Shown in pieces: positions 50,579-60,100 of a stretch of 64,000 bases of DNA (its first letter is position 1; the number at the start of each line of letters is the position of its first letter). The position numbers and the translations under genes were made by a program. This DNA is from Rubricoccus sp038746605 (GTDB lineage Bacteria > Bacteroidota > Rhodothermia > Rhodothermales > Rubricoccaceae). The notes below the pieces were generated by a model. The model searched no databases, was not told where the DNA came from, and saw only the letters and a program-made list of their open reading frames with translations. The stretch is taken from NCBI GenBank assembly GCA_038746605.1, contig JBCDKM010000004.1, positions 124,001-188,000 on the forward strand, in the 5' to 3' direction.

Positions 50579-50869
50579 ATGGAAGTCTCCCGTTCCCCTT
50601 TTCCCAACCCTCGCCCGCCGTATCGGCTGGAGTTGCTACCCATCGTGCCGCCCTTCTACCGGCGCGCGCGCAACAGCGAGGTTCATGCTGGGGAGCTAGT
50701 CTACTACGGCCCGGCGCCGACGTATTACGGGATCGGCGAGGTGGTCCGGGAGACAGAGGAACACGTGGTGGTGGACTTTCGCGGCACGGGCATGTTTGGC
50801 GTTCACGAGGAGGCACTCTCGCGGCGGTACGTACTGCCCATCCCGGAGGACCGCGCGGGGTTGCTGTAG
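50579..50869 (+). CDS. Small hypothetical protein, possible SH3/Tudor-like beta domain
   Basis: A 96-residue protein; ATG 50579 gives EVSRSPFPNPRPPYRLELLPIVPPFYRRARNSEV, then GELVYYGPAPTYYGIGEVVRETEEHVVVDFRGTGMFGVHEEALSRRYVLPI. The second half has the turn-rich beta pattern of small barrel domains (G-V-x-x-G-x-G-x-V...V-x-F-x-G), but no named family is certain. TATACTTC at 50527-50534 is a possible -7 box. Confidence 0.55.
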   Translation: MEVSRSPFPNPRPPYRLELLPIVPPFYRRARNSEVHAGELVYYGPAPTYYGIGEVVRETEEHVVVDFRGTGMFGVHEEALSRRYVLPIPEDRAGLL

Positions 50870-50883
50870 CCGTTGAGGTGTGC

Positions 50884-50903
50884 TCGCCTCGGTACCGAGG
50901 TGG
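50884..50903. repeat. 20-bp palindrome between two small genes
   Basis: TCGCCTCGGTACCGAGGTGG, with one mismatch in each arm. It starts 14 nt after the stop at 50869 and 21 nt before the next ATG. Confidence 0.9.
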
Positions 50904-50924
50904 AGAGCCCAAGCCAGAACTACC

Positions 50925-51425
50925 ATGTTTTACTGGCGAAAGGGAATGATCGAGGCTCTCCGCAAGACGGCTACGGATGCGAGCGGAGACCCCTCTCTGG
51001 AATCGTACGCGGCGTATTGCCGACTCCGTGAGCAGGGACTGCGTAAGCAAGCCCTGAGCCTCGTGTCGCAACTCGCCGACCAGTTGGCAGTGGAGCCTTT
51101 CCCCCAGCGCCGAAGGTTCATCGGATGGGTGCTCCGTCAATCCATCGAGGGTGCGCACCCGCCAGATGGCTTGCTCCTGCTTCCCTACCCGCTCGTCCGT
51201 CGGCTGATCGAGCCGACGTTGCTAGACTGGACGCGGTGGAGGCCCGAGGATCCGGAGCCTCATTTCTGGCTCGGGATGCTGTCTTCAGGGCATGGGACGA
51301 GCGTTGTATTCCCTGAAGCGGCTGAACAGAACTTCCGAGACGCTCTCTCGCGAGACCCGGCCTACGAGCCAGCCTTGCAAGGGCTGATCCGTTTGGAGCA
51401 GTGGCTCGGGCCGTCTGGGGAGTGA
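50925..51425 (+). CDS. Hypothetical helical protein
   Basis: A 166-residue protein starting FYWRKGMIEALRKTA. It has amphipathic helices (YAAYCRLREQGLRKQALSLVSQLADQL) and ends with a TPR-like segment PEAAEQNFRDALSRDPAYEPALQGLIRLEQWL, which has the A-x-F/Y-x-x-A-L...P-Y-x-P-A spacing of one repeat. It probably mediates protein contacts. There is no signal peptide. Confidence 0.6.
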   Translation: MFYWRKGMIEALRKTATDASGDPSLESYAAYCRLREQGLRKQALSLVSQLADQLAVEPFPQRRRFIGWVLRQSIEGAHPPDGLLLLPYPLVRRLIEPTLLDWTRWRPEDPEPHFWLGMLSSGHGTSVVFPEAAEQNFRDALSRDPAYEPALQGLIRLEQWLGPSGE

Positions 51426-51434
51426 TCCCAGTGC

Positions 51435-51454
51435 CCGCCTCGGTACCGAGGCGG
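51435..51454. repeat. 20-bp palindrome between convergent genes
   Basis: Perfect CCGCCTCGGTACCGAGGCGG. It lies 9 nt after the plus-strand stop and exactly 6 nt beyond the minus-strand stop at 51461-51463. Confidence 0.95.
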
Positions 51455-51460
51455 AGGAGG

Positions 51461-52099
51461 CTACCGCAGCTCCAGCCCTCGGTTTAGCACCAGGCTCGGG
51501 CGCTCGTAGACGGCCTCGAAGCGGCCACTCGCCTCGCCGTCGAGAAAGCGCTCAGGGTTGCGAACGTCCAGGCCGCGAGCATCGAAGCGGAAGGTGCCAC
51601 GGATGCTGAATTGATCCACGTACGAGATGGTCAGCACACCGTCCGTACCCGTGAGGATCTCCCCGATGAAGGCGTCGTCCTCTTCCTCGCCTTCCCCGCG
51701 ATCCTCATCGTCCTCGGGCTCCTGCACGTCGGCGTAGATGGCGCGCGCGCCGGAGTTCTCCGGGTCGTCGTCGATGGCGTAAGCGCCGACGCTTGGCCCG
51801 TCGCCTTCGAGGCGGAAGAGGAGGTACTGGTAGTCGTCGAACTGGCTATCGAAGAGATCGCCGACGAAGAGACCGATCACAAACTCTTGCCCGCGCTCGG
51901 TCTGGACGACCGTGTAGACCGCCTCGCCCTCTAGCCCGTCGCGTTCGTCATCGTCGCCCTCGTCGTCCGGGTTTTGCTCCTCGACTCCGTCCACGAGCAC
52001 GTTGGCTTCGAACTCGCCGAAGAGATCATTGCGCTGGTTGTCGCAAGCAGCGAGAGAGAGGGAGGCGAGGAGGAGGGCAGCGAGGGCGAGGCGGGGCAT
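51461..52099 (-). CDS. Hypothetical acidic lipoprotein
   Basis: A 212-residue protein; ATG 52099 gives PRLALAALLLASLSLAAC with a lipobox at Cys 19. The mature protein is very acidic (NPDDEGDDDERDGLEGE, QEPEDDEDRGEGEEEDD), with strand-like stretches such as YQYLLFRLEGDGPSVGAYAI and VLTISYVDQFSIRGTFRFDARGL. This suggests a calcium-dependent or simply charged beta-sandwich. No family recognised. Confidence 0.62.
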   Translation of the reverse strand: MPRLALAALLLASLSLAACDNQRNDLFGEFEANVLVDGVEEQNPDDEGDDDERDGLEGEAVYTVVQTERGQEFVIGLFVGDLFDSQFDDYQYLLFRLEGDGPSVGAYAIDDDPENSGARAIYADVQEPEDDEDRGEGEEEDDAFIGEILTGTDGVLTISYVDQFSIRGTFRFDARGLDVRNPERFLDGEASGRFEAVYERPSLVLNRGLELR

Positions 52100-52207
52100 C
52101 TCGGGAGGGAGGGGGAGAGCGCCGGTAGCTTCCGGCGCCTCGGGTGGGTACACGCGCGAGGACTCTTCCCTACGTCGCAACTCGTTCCGCGTCTCCCGCG
52201 AGCTTAA

Positions 52208-53131
52208 ATGGCCCCCGTCCTCCGTCTCAATAACGTGACCAAACGCTATGGTCAAACGCTGGCCGTAGACGGCGTCTCGTTCACCGCCGAGCCCGGGCGG
52301 CTCTTCGGGCTCCTCGGGCCGAACGGCGCGGGGAAGACCTCTACCATCCGGATGATCGCGCACATCACAGCGCCGGACTCCGGGACCATCACCCTCGGCG
52401 GCAAGGCTGTCTCACCCGCCACGCAGCGGCGCATGGGCTACCTCCCGGAGGAACGCGGTCTCTACCGCAAGATGAAGGTGGGGGAGCAACTGGTCTACCT
52501 CGCGAGACTCAAGGGGATGACTGCTCACAAGGCCGAGACGGCCTCGCGTCGCTGGCTGGAGCGCTTCGATGCTGCCGACTGGTTCGGCAAGAAGGTGGAA
52601 GAGCTCTCCAAGGGGATGCAGCAGAAGGTCCAGTTTGTCGCCACGGTGATGCATGCGCCGGACCTCGTCATCCTGGACGAGCCGTTCTCTGGGCTCGATC
52701 CCATCAACGCCGAGGTACTACAGGAGACCGTCGCGGAACTGCGCGAGGGCGGTCGGACAGTCCTTTTCGCAAGCCATCGCATGGAGCAGGTGGAACAGCT
52801 CTGCGACGACCTCTGCCTTATCGCGCGAGGCCGCGTGGTGCTCTCCGGCTCGCTCCGCGAAGTGAAGCAGCGCTACGGCCGCGACACCGCCTCGCTCCAC
52901 TTCGACGGCGATGGCGCCTTCCTGGACCAACTGGCTGCCTCCGGCGCCGTGAGCGTGCTCTCGCGTACCGTCCACTCCGCCACCCTCCGCCTCGGTGAGG
53001 GCACCGCCCCCCGCGACGTGCTCCGCGCCGCCCTCGACGGCTCTGCCGAGGTGGACCGCTTCGAACTCCACGAGCCGCCCCTCGCCGAAATCTTCCGCGA
53101 GGCCGTCGGCGCCCAGGAAGACGCCGCCTAG
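52208..53131 (+). CDS. ABC exporter ATP-binding protein (NatA-like)
   Basis: A 307-residue ATPase. Walker A GLLGPNGAGKTSTIRM (about 35-50), a Q-loop region in MGYLPEERGLYRKMKV, signature ELSKGMQQKVQF, Walker B DLVILDEPFSGLDP and switch His in FASHRMEQVEQL are all present. The DUF4162-like C-terminal part matches NatA-type sodium/drug exporters. The permease begins 25 nt downstream. Confidence 0.93.
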   Translation: MAPVLRLNNVTKRYGQTLAVDGVSFTAEPGRLFGLLGPNGAGKTSTIRMIAHITAPDSGTITLGGKAVSPATQRRMGYLPEERGLYRKMKVGEQLVYLARLKGMTAHKAETASRRWLERFDAADWFGKKVEELSKGMQQKVQFVATVMHAPDLVILDEPFSGLDPINAEVLQETVAELREGGRTVLFASHRMEQVEQLCDDLCLIARGRVVLSGSLREVKQRYGRDTASLHFDGDGAFLDQLAASGAVSVLSRTVHSATLRLGEGTAPRDVLRAALDGSAEVDRFELHEPPLAEIFREAVGAQEDAA

Positions 53132-53156
53132 TTCCCAGCCCCACGTCCCCAGTCCC

Positions 53157-54488
53157 TTGTCTCCCATCGCCCTCGTCGCCCGGAGCGAGTTCCTCCGCCG
53201 CGTCCGCTCCAAGTGGTTCATCGCGACGACGTTGCTCGCGCCGGTGCTGACCATCGCCGTCGTCGTCGTGCCCGTCATCGCGATCACCTCCAGCGGGGGG
53301 GACGAGGTCTCGCGCGAGGTCGCGGTGCTGGACGAGACCGGTCGCCTGGCGCTCGCACTCGCCGCCGAGGCGCCCGAGGGCGTCCAGTTCGTCCGAGCGG
53401 ACGCCCCCGCCGATAGCCTCCGCCAGCGCCTCCTCCGCGACGAGATCGACGCTGCGCTGATTCTGCCGGAGGGGCTCCTCACCGGCGACGGCCGCGCGCG
53501 CTACCTCTCGGCCTCTGGCGGCGGCCTCACACTCCAGTCCGAGATGCGCGGCGCGGTGCGATCGGTCGTCCGCGCCGAGCGGGCCCGCCTCGCGGGTGCA
53601 GGCGACGAGGTCCTGGACGTTCTCGATGCTCCTACCTCGCTCGACTTCGTGACCGTCACCGACGACGGCGACGCAGCGGGGGGCGCCGAGATCGGCTTCC
53701 TCGTCGCCAACGTGCTCGGTCTTCTCGTCTACATCGCTGTGCTGCTCTACGGCGCGATGGTGATGCGCGGGGTGATCGAGGAAAAGACGAACCGGATCGT
53801 GGAGGTGGTGGTCTCCAGCGTGCGCCCGTTCGATCTGCTGATGGGCAAGGTGCTCGGTATCGGCGCGGTGGGGCTGGTGCAACTCGTCTCGTGGGGTGTG
53901 CTCCTGCTCGGTCTCAACGTGGCCGCCGCACCGATCCTCGCGTTTCTCCTCGGCCCCGAAGCCATCACCCCCGAGGCGGTCGGACCTCCAGGCGCGAGCA
54001 TGGCTGGAGGCGACGCTGCTCCGTCCGACGCGCCGATCGACCCCAGCGCTCTCGCGGCAGTGCTCACGCCAGGCCTGATCGCGGCCTTCGTGCTCTTCTT
54101 CCTCGGCGGCTACCTCCTCTTCGCGAGCCTCTTCGCGGCGGTCGGCAGCATGGTGGACACCGAGGCGGATGCGCAGAGCCTCCAGGTGCCCGTCATCCTG
54201 CCCATCATCGTGCCGCTGCTCTTCCTGCCGTTCGTGGTGGACCAGCCAGACTCCGCGCTCTCCGTTGCACTCTCGCTGTTCCCGCTCTCCTCGCCGGTGC
54301 TAATGGTGGTGCGGATGTCGGTGGCGGCGGTGCCCCTCTGGCAGGTGCTGGCGGCGCTTCTGCTCCTCGCCCTCGCGTTCGTTGGCGCGGTCTGGTTGGC
54401 AGCCCGCATCTACCGCGTCGGGATTCTCATGACGGGGAAGAAGGCGACGTTCAAAGACTTAGCGCGATGGGTTCGCGAGGCCGGTTGA
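53157..54488 (+). CDS. ABC exporter permease (NatB-like)
   Basis: A 443-residue protein of the ABC-2 permease family. TTG 53157 is the likely start, giving SPIALVARSEFLRRVRSKWFIATTLLAPVLTIAVVVVPVIAI. A large extracellular domain sits between the first helix and a block of five further helices beginning AEIGFLVANVLGLLVYIAVLLYGAMVMRGVIEEKTNRIVEVVVSSVRPFDLLMGK, the typical NatB/YhaP signature. It forms an exporter with the preceding ATPase. The substrate is unknown. Confidence 0.9.
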   Translation: MSPIALVARSEFLRRVRSKWFIATTLLAPVLTIAVVVVPVIAITSSGGDEVSREVAVLDETGRLALALAAEAPEGVQFVRADAPADSLRQRLLRDEIDAALILPEGLLTGDGRARYLSASGGGLTLQSEMRGAVRSVVRAERARLAGAGDEVLDVLDAPTSLDFVTVTDDGDAAGGAEIGFLVANVLGLLVYIAVLLYGAMVMRGVIEEKTNRIVEVVVSSVRPFDLLMGKVLGIGAVGLVQLVSWGVLLLGLNVAAAPILAFLLGPEAITPEAVGPPGASMAGGDAAPSDAPIDPSALAAVLTPGLIAAFVLFFLGGYLLFASLFAAVGSMVDTEADAQSLQVPVILPIIVPLLFLPFVVDQPDSALSVALSLFPLSSPVLMVVRMSVAAVPLWQVLAALLLLALAFVGAVWLAARIYRVGILMTGKKATFKDLARWVREAG

Positions 54489-54571
54489 GGATCAGAAAAG
54501 AACCGTAATCTGAGGTGTGACGCGAGCCGACCTCTCGGCGGCTCTCGTGCAACCTTCCCATCCCACGTCCC

Positions 54572-55426
54572 ATGCGTTTTGCTCTCCCTGTCCTCGCTCT
54601 TCTTCTCCTCGCCAACGCCGCCCACGCGCAGGATTCGGAGACCCGCCGCGTCATCCTCACCGACGGAACCGTTCTCATCGGGACAGTCGCGGACGAAGAC
54701 GCCGATCCCGTGGTGGTCCTCACGGCCAACGGCGTGGAGCAGCGTGTGGAGCGCAGCCGCATCCGCGAGATCACGAGCCTCATCGCGGGCCGGTTCACGC
54801 GTCTAGATCCCAGCCGCTCCCGTCTCTTCGTCTCTCCGACGGGACGCGCGCTCGGCCGCGGTAACAAACGGTTCTCGGCGTACTACATCTTTCCTTCGGT
54901 TGCGGCAGGCGTGACGGACCGCGTGGATGTCTCCGTCGGCTCTACGATCCCGCTCATCACGTCGGAGGGTTCTGCCATCGCGCTCAACTTCAATGGAAAG
55001 GCGCAACTGGTTCCCTTGGACAACGGCGGTGTCGCGGTTGGCACTAGCGCCCTGGTCCCGATCGCGACCGAAGGCGGTATCCCCGGTTTTCTCGGGACGG
55101 TCTACGCAGTCGGCACGTTCGGCAGTGCTACAACGGGCGTGACCCTCGGCGTGACGGGCGCCTACATCACGGACTTGGAAGACGCTGAGATCGGTAACGG
55201 CGCTGCGGTTCTCGTCGGTATCGATCATCAGGTCTCGAACTCATTCAAGCTGATCTCGGAAAACTTGATCTTCGTGGGCGAGGGAGACACCGTCGGGTTC
55301 CTCAGCGGGGGCGTCCGCATCTTCGGCGACCGGCTCGCGGGCGACGCGGCCGTGGCGCTCTTCGCGAGCGACGGCGAGTTCGTGACCATCCCGGTTCCTT
55401 ACCTCGGCGTCTCGTACAACTTCTAG
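54572..55426 (+). CDS. Hypothetical exported protein with a C-terminal barrel-like region
   Basis: A 284-residue protein with signal peptide RFALPVLALLLLANAAHAQ. Residues about 25-65 (ETRRVILTDGTVLIGTVADEDADPVVVLTANGVEQRVERSRIREI) resemble a small SH3-like module found before barrel domains in Bacteroidota proteins. The rest is a run of beta strands with Gly (GVTDRVDVSVGSTIPLI, GGVAVGTSALVPIA, GVTLGVTGAYI, GDAAVALFASDGEFVTIPVPYLGVSYNF) ending in Phe, as outer-membrane barrels do. A strong terminator follows. Confidence 0.7.
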   Translation: MRFALPVLALLLLANAAHAQDSETRRVILTDGTVLIGTVADEDADPVVVLTANGVEQRVERSRIREITSLIAGRFTRLDPSRSRLFVSPTGRALGRGNKRFSAYYIFPSVAAGVTDRVDVSVGSTIPLITSEGSAIALNFNGKAQLVPLDNGGVAVGTSALVPIATEGGIPGFLGTVYAVGTFGSATTGVTLGVTGAYITDLEDAEIGNGAAVLVGIDHQVSNSFKLISENLIFVGEGDTVGFLSGGVRIFGDRLAGDAAVALFASDGEFVTIPVPYLGVSYNF

Positions 55427-55453
55427 ACGCGCGGTCCATTGGGCCCTTAACTA

Positions 55454-55495
55454 CGCGGCGGTCTCCCCGGACGGAGACCGCCGCGCGCTCGTTTT
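55454..55495 (+). terminator. Rho-independent terminator
   Basis: CGCGGCGGTCTCC (55454-55466) pairs with GGAGACCGCCGCG (55473-55485), a perfect 13-bp stem, followed 6 nt later by GTTTTC. This is the clearest intrinsic terminator in the window. Confidence 0.8.
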
Positions 55496-55557
55496 CTGGC
55501 GGTGGTTCACCCCTCCGTGCCAGAGGGGAAGGAACGTGTAGTAAGCAGGAATTTGTC

Positions 55558-55579
55558 CACTAGTCGTTTTGCACTAGTC
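55558..55579. promoter_or_regulatory. Direct repeat CACTAGTC x2 upstream of the alpha-oxoamine synthase
   Basis: CACTAGTC at 55558-55565 and 55572-55579, period 14, in an AT-rich pocket about 75 nt before the GTG start. Each unit contains the palindrome ACTAGT. It looks like a binding site for a regulator, identity unknown. Confidence 0.5.
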
Positions 55580-55653
55580 ATCTGGGGGCAAGCTGTCGTT
55601 ACTTGTGAGAGCGCTAAACAGCGTTCAGGCCGTTCAACCACCACCGCAGTCCC

Positions 55654-56961
55654 GTGGACGTCCTCACCTACCGAGAGCTTCTCAAGATTCGCACGCAGCT
55701 CGATGCATCCTCCCGCACCGCGACCTTCTCGCGGCGCATCTGGGACGAGCGGGCTGCCAATGTGGACGGTCTCCAGTACCGCCACGTCCTGACCCCGACG
55801 GACCGGGAGGTCACCGTCCGCGATTACGCAGGCGAGACCCGGCCGATGCTGATGTTCGGGTCCAACAATTACCTCGGCCTCGCGACTCACCCCGTCGTGG
55901 TGAAGCGAGTCCAAGACGCCATCGCCGAGTATGGCGTGGGGGTCGGAGGGCCGCCTGCACTCAACGGGCACGGCCCACTCCAGCGCGAACTCCAGGAGCG
56001 TCTGGCAGCGCTTGAGGGCAAAGAGGCTTGCCTCCTCTACGGCACGGGCTACTCCGCCAACGTGGGCCTGATGAGCGCCCTCCCGTCCTCCAAGGACTAC
56101 ACCGTCTACGACGGGAGCAGCCACGCGTCCTTCCTCGACGGGATGAAGCTCGGCAAGGTCAAGGGCCAGTCCTTCCCGCACAACGACACGAAGGCACTGG
56201 ACCTCACCCTCAGCGAGATCCGCGGGGACTACCGCGACGTGTTCGTGAGCGTGGAGGGGGTCTACTCCATGACCGGCGACGTCGCCCGCCTCGACCGTGT
56301 CGCCGAGGTGGCCACCCGGCACAACACCGTGCTCATCGTGGACGATGCCCACGGTACGGGGGTCACAGGCCCGAACGGCCACGGCACCATCGCGATGTAC
56401 GATGTGGCCGATCAGGTGGACGTGATCGTCGGCACCTTCTCGAAAACATTTGCAGTCTCGGGCGGCTTTATTGCGGCCTCCCGCGAGGTCGTGGAGTACC
56501 TCCGCTACTTCTCGCGAGCGCATGTCTTTAGCGCCTCGCTCTCCACATCGGTCTGTGCCGCTGTCCTGGCGGGTCTGGACGTGATGGAGGACGAGCCGCA
56601 TCTCCACCAGCGCCTCATGGACCTCTCCGGTCGTTTCGCGGAGACGCTGAACGGCATGGGCTTCGAGGCGGACGGCATCACGCCCATCTTCTCGCTTCGC
56701 GCGCCAGTAGGCGCCAACGTCCGCGCGATGGCGCATGCGTTCCACGACCGGGGCCTGTTCGTCAACCACGTAGAGGCGCCGGTCGTCCCTGCGAGCGAAC
56801 AGCGGTTTCGGATCAGCCTCTCCGCGACCCACACCGACGAGGATGTCGCCCGTCTGGTAGAGGCCATCGAAGAGATCTGGGCGCTCTACACGCCTAGAGG
56901 AGATGGCCTCGCGGAGCCCGTAGACGAGCCTCGAATCGACGCCTTCGAGGGTGGGTTCTAG
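55654..56961 (+). CDS. Alpha-oxoamine synthase (serine palmitoyltransferase-like PLP enzyme)
   Basis: A 435-residue fold type I PLP enzyme of the BioF/KBL/SPT family, which condenses an amino acid with an acyl-CoA. It shows MLMFGSNNYLGLATHPVV, GPPALNGHGPLQRELQERLAALEGKEACLLYGTGYSANVG, the PLP-ring His in DGSSHASF, VDDAHGTG, and the Schiff-base Lys in VGTFSKTFAVSGGFIA. The N-terminal extension and absence of biotin genes favour serine palmitoyltransferase or a capnine/sphingolipid-type role, known in Bacteroidota, over AONS. Start is GTG 55654. Confidence 0.85.
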   Translation: MDVLTYRELLKIRTQLDASSRTATFSRRIWDERAANVDGLQYRHVLTPTDREVTVRDYAGETRPMLMFGSNNYLGLATHPVVVKRVQDAIAEYGVGVGGPPALNGHGPLQRELQERLAALEGKEACLLYGTGYSANVGLMSALPSSKDYTVYDGSSHASFLDGMKLGKVKGQSFPHNDTKALDLTLSEIRGDYRDVFVSVEGVYSMTGDVARLDRVAEVATRHNTVLIVDDAHGTGVTGPNGHGTIAMYDVADQVDVIVGTFSKTFAVSGGFIAASREVVEYLRYFSRAHVFSASLSTSVCAAVLAGLDVMEDEPHLHQRLMDLSGRFAETLNGMGFEADGITPIFSLRAPVGANVRAMAHAFHDRGLFVNHVEAPVVPASEQRFRISLSATHTDEDVARLVEAIEEIWALYTPRGDGLAEPVDEPRIDAFEGGF

Positions 56962-56998
56962 AGAGAGCGCTGTTCGATAGCCAGTCCGGCGGCTCCCT

Positions 56999-57018
56999 CT
57001 GCCTCGGCACCGAGGCGG
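56999..57018. repeat. 20-bp palindrome before the peptidase/TolB/barrel gene
   Basis: CTGCCTCGGCACCGAGGCGG, with one arm mismatch and flanks extending the dyad (CTCTGCC...GGCGGAG). It starts 37 nt after the preceding stop. Confidence 0.92.
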
Positions 57019-57107
57019 AGAGACCGAGTCTGCTGGAGAGGCGGTACCAATCGCCTTGCGGCGCCGTTCGGCGGGTCCCTATCGTGCCCGAAACGACCGG
57101 CACTCTC

Positions 57108-60100
57108 ATGGCCCTCCCTACGGCCCGTCGCCTTCCCGCGCTCGTTCTGCTCGCGAGTGCCGCCTTGCTATTCGCGAGCACGGCCCACGCGCAGTACTTC
57201 GCCTTCGGCAAGAACCGCGTGGACTACGACGCGCCGGACTGGCGCTATCTCCAGAGCGAGCACTTCGACGTCTACTTCTACGAGCGGGATCACGCGCCCG
57301 GCTCCGGCGAGGTCCTGGCCGCCTACACCGCCGAGGCGGCCGAGGAAGCCTACGACCAGATCGCTGCGCTCTTCGATTATGATCTCGCGCGCCGCGTGGC
57401 GCTGCTCGTCTACCCGTCGCACAACGACTTCGCCGTCACCAACGCCGTCCAACTGCCGGACTACGCCGAGGGCATCGGCGGCGTGACGGAGCTCTACAAA
57501 AACCGCATCGCCATCCCCTTCACGGGCGACTGGCGGGACTTCCGGCGCGTCATCCACCACGAGTTGGTGCACGCTGTCGTTAACGATGTGTTCTACGGTG
57601 GGAGCGTGCAGAGCCTGCTCCAGCGCGGCCTCCGCTTCCCGATTCCGCTCTGGTTCAACGAGGGCCTCGCGGAGTACAGCAGCGCGCCGGGGTGGGACAC
57701 CAACTCGGACATGTACATCCGCGATGCGGTCCTGGAGGACAACCTCGCGCCCATCCCACGTCTCTCTGGCTACTTCGCCTACCGAGGCGGCCAGGGCGTC
57801 TTCGACTTCATCGCGGAGGAATACGGCCGCGAGAAGGTGACGGAGATCCTCCAGCGCGTCCGGTTGCAACGGAGCGTCCCGGGGGCCATTCGCCGTGCGA
57901 CGGGCCTCTCGCTGGGCGAACTCTCCGAGCGCTGGCACCGCGCGCTCAAGGCCGTCTACTACCCAGAGGTCGCCGCCCGCGAGGCCATCCGCGACATCGC
58001 GCGGCCCATCGCGACGCGCGAGGTGGGGGGCGCGGGCTATCACGCGAGCCCGGTCCTCTCGCCGCAGGGCGACCGCGTCGCGTACGTCGCCACACGCGAT
58101 GGACTCTTCGACGTGTACGTCGCCGAGACGGCAGGCGTGAGTACGCCGGTCAAAGTGCTGGACGCGCAGGACAACACACAGTTCGAGAGCCTCCGCATCC
58201 TCACGCCCGGCATGTCCTGGGCGCCGGATGGCCGGATGCTGGCCGTCGCGGTGAAGAGTGGCGCGACGGACGCCATCGCGCTGGTGGACACGCGGACGGG
58301 CCGCAGCCGTCATCTCCGCCCCGAGGGCGTGGACGCGATCCGTAGCGTGGCGTGGGGTCCGGACGGCTCACGCGTCGCGTTCTCCGGTACCGCCGGTGCG
58401 CACGCCGACCTCTGGACGATCCACATCGAGACGGAGGAGACGGTCCGGGTCACGAACGATCTTTACGCTGACCATGCCCCCGCCTGGACCCCCGACGGCT
58501 CCGCACTCCTTTTCCACTCTGACCGTGGCGATGAGCTGAACTCGACGGCGACCAGTGCCGAGAGCGTCCGGGGCCGGGCGTTCGACTCGCGCGCCCTGGG
58601 CCGGACAGCCTTCGATCTCTTCCTAGCGGATCTCACGGACTCGGCCCGCCTCGTCCGGCTCACCGAGGACCCCGTCTGGGATCAGACGCACGCCCGCGCA
58701 GCGGCCGTCCCGGGTGACACGACCGGCGCCTACCGCGTGCTCTACCTCTCGGACGAGAACGGCATCCCCAACCTGTACGCGCTCGGCTCCTCCCGCCTCG
58801 GCACCGAGGCGGGCACACCCAGTCGGCCGCTCACCAACATCCAGACGGGCTTCACAGACCTCTCTGTCTCCGCCGATGGATCTCGCGCCGCCGTTCTTGC
58901 GCTCGACCGGGGCACGCCCTCCGTCTACCTCCTCCGCGATCCGCTCGACCCCGACGACGTTCCGGCCGAACTCACGCCTACCCTCTGGGCCCAGCGCCGC
59001 CTCGGGACTGTGGAGAGCACCGCCCCCGCACTGGAGATCGCCACGGCGTCCAACCGCGAGCGCAACCCGTTCTACCGAGACGCCCAGGACGGCCAGCCAC
59101 CGCGCCCGCCTGCCCGTCGCCCTGGCGCGCCGCCCCTCTTCGATCCGTCGCAGTTCACCGAGGACCAGCTAGACGAGGCAGGCATCTCCATCGAGGACTA
59201 CCCGCCCGGTCCCAAGCTGGACTCGCTCATCGCAGAGCTCCTCGTGCGCCGGGATTCCGCGCGAGGTCTCCCGCGACGCCCGCCGCCGGACCTCTTCGCC
59301 TCGGCGGACTCGCTGGATATGCTGTCCATCGGCTTCCGTGACTACGTGTTCACGAGTGCCTTCGAAGAGGCCGCGCTCGAGGCGTTCGAGGTCGCCGAAG
59401 ACGCCTTCGCTCCAGAGGGAAACCGCAACGAGGACGGCTCCTTCAAGGTGCGCCGCTACAAGCTTCGCTTCTCGCCAGACATCGTCTACGCCGCGGGTGC
59501 CTATGACACCGTCTTCGGCGTACAGAGCGTGACGCAGATGCTGTTCTCCGACGTGACCGGCAACCACCGGTTGTCCCTCGCGACGAACCTCGTCCTGGAC
59601 CTTCGCAACTCGGATTACCTCCTCTCCTACGCCAACCTCCGGGGCCGCCTGGACACGGGCATCCGCGCCTTCCACCTCGCGCGGGAGCTCCCGGACTTCC
59701 GCGATGCCACCGTCTACCGCTACCGCAACTACGGGATCGTGGCGGAGGCGAGCTACCCCCTGGATAAGTTCCGCCGCATCGACGCTGACCTCTCTGTCCT
59801 GGGCGTCTCCTTGGCGGACCTCTCCGACATCGGCGCGCAGCCGAGCCGCCGCACGTTCGCCCTCCCCCGCGTGACCTACACGCGCGATGGCACCGTGCCC
59901 GGCTTCCTGAGCCCACGCTCCGGCACGCGCTACGCCGCCAGCCTCTCCGGCTCGCCCGGCCCCGATGTCTATTTCGCGACGGCTCTCGCAGACGCCCGGC
60001 GTTATTGGTCGCTCGGCCCAGGGTACGCCTTCGCAGCACGCGTCAGCGCGGGCGCCAGCGTCGGGCCAGACCCGCAGCGGTTCTACGCCTCGGGTGTCCA

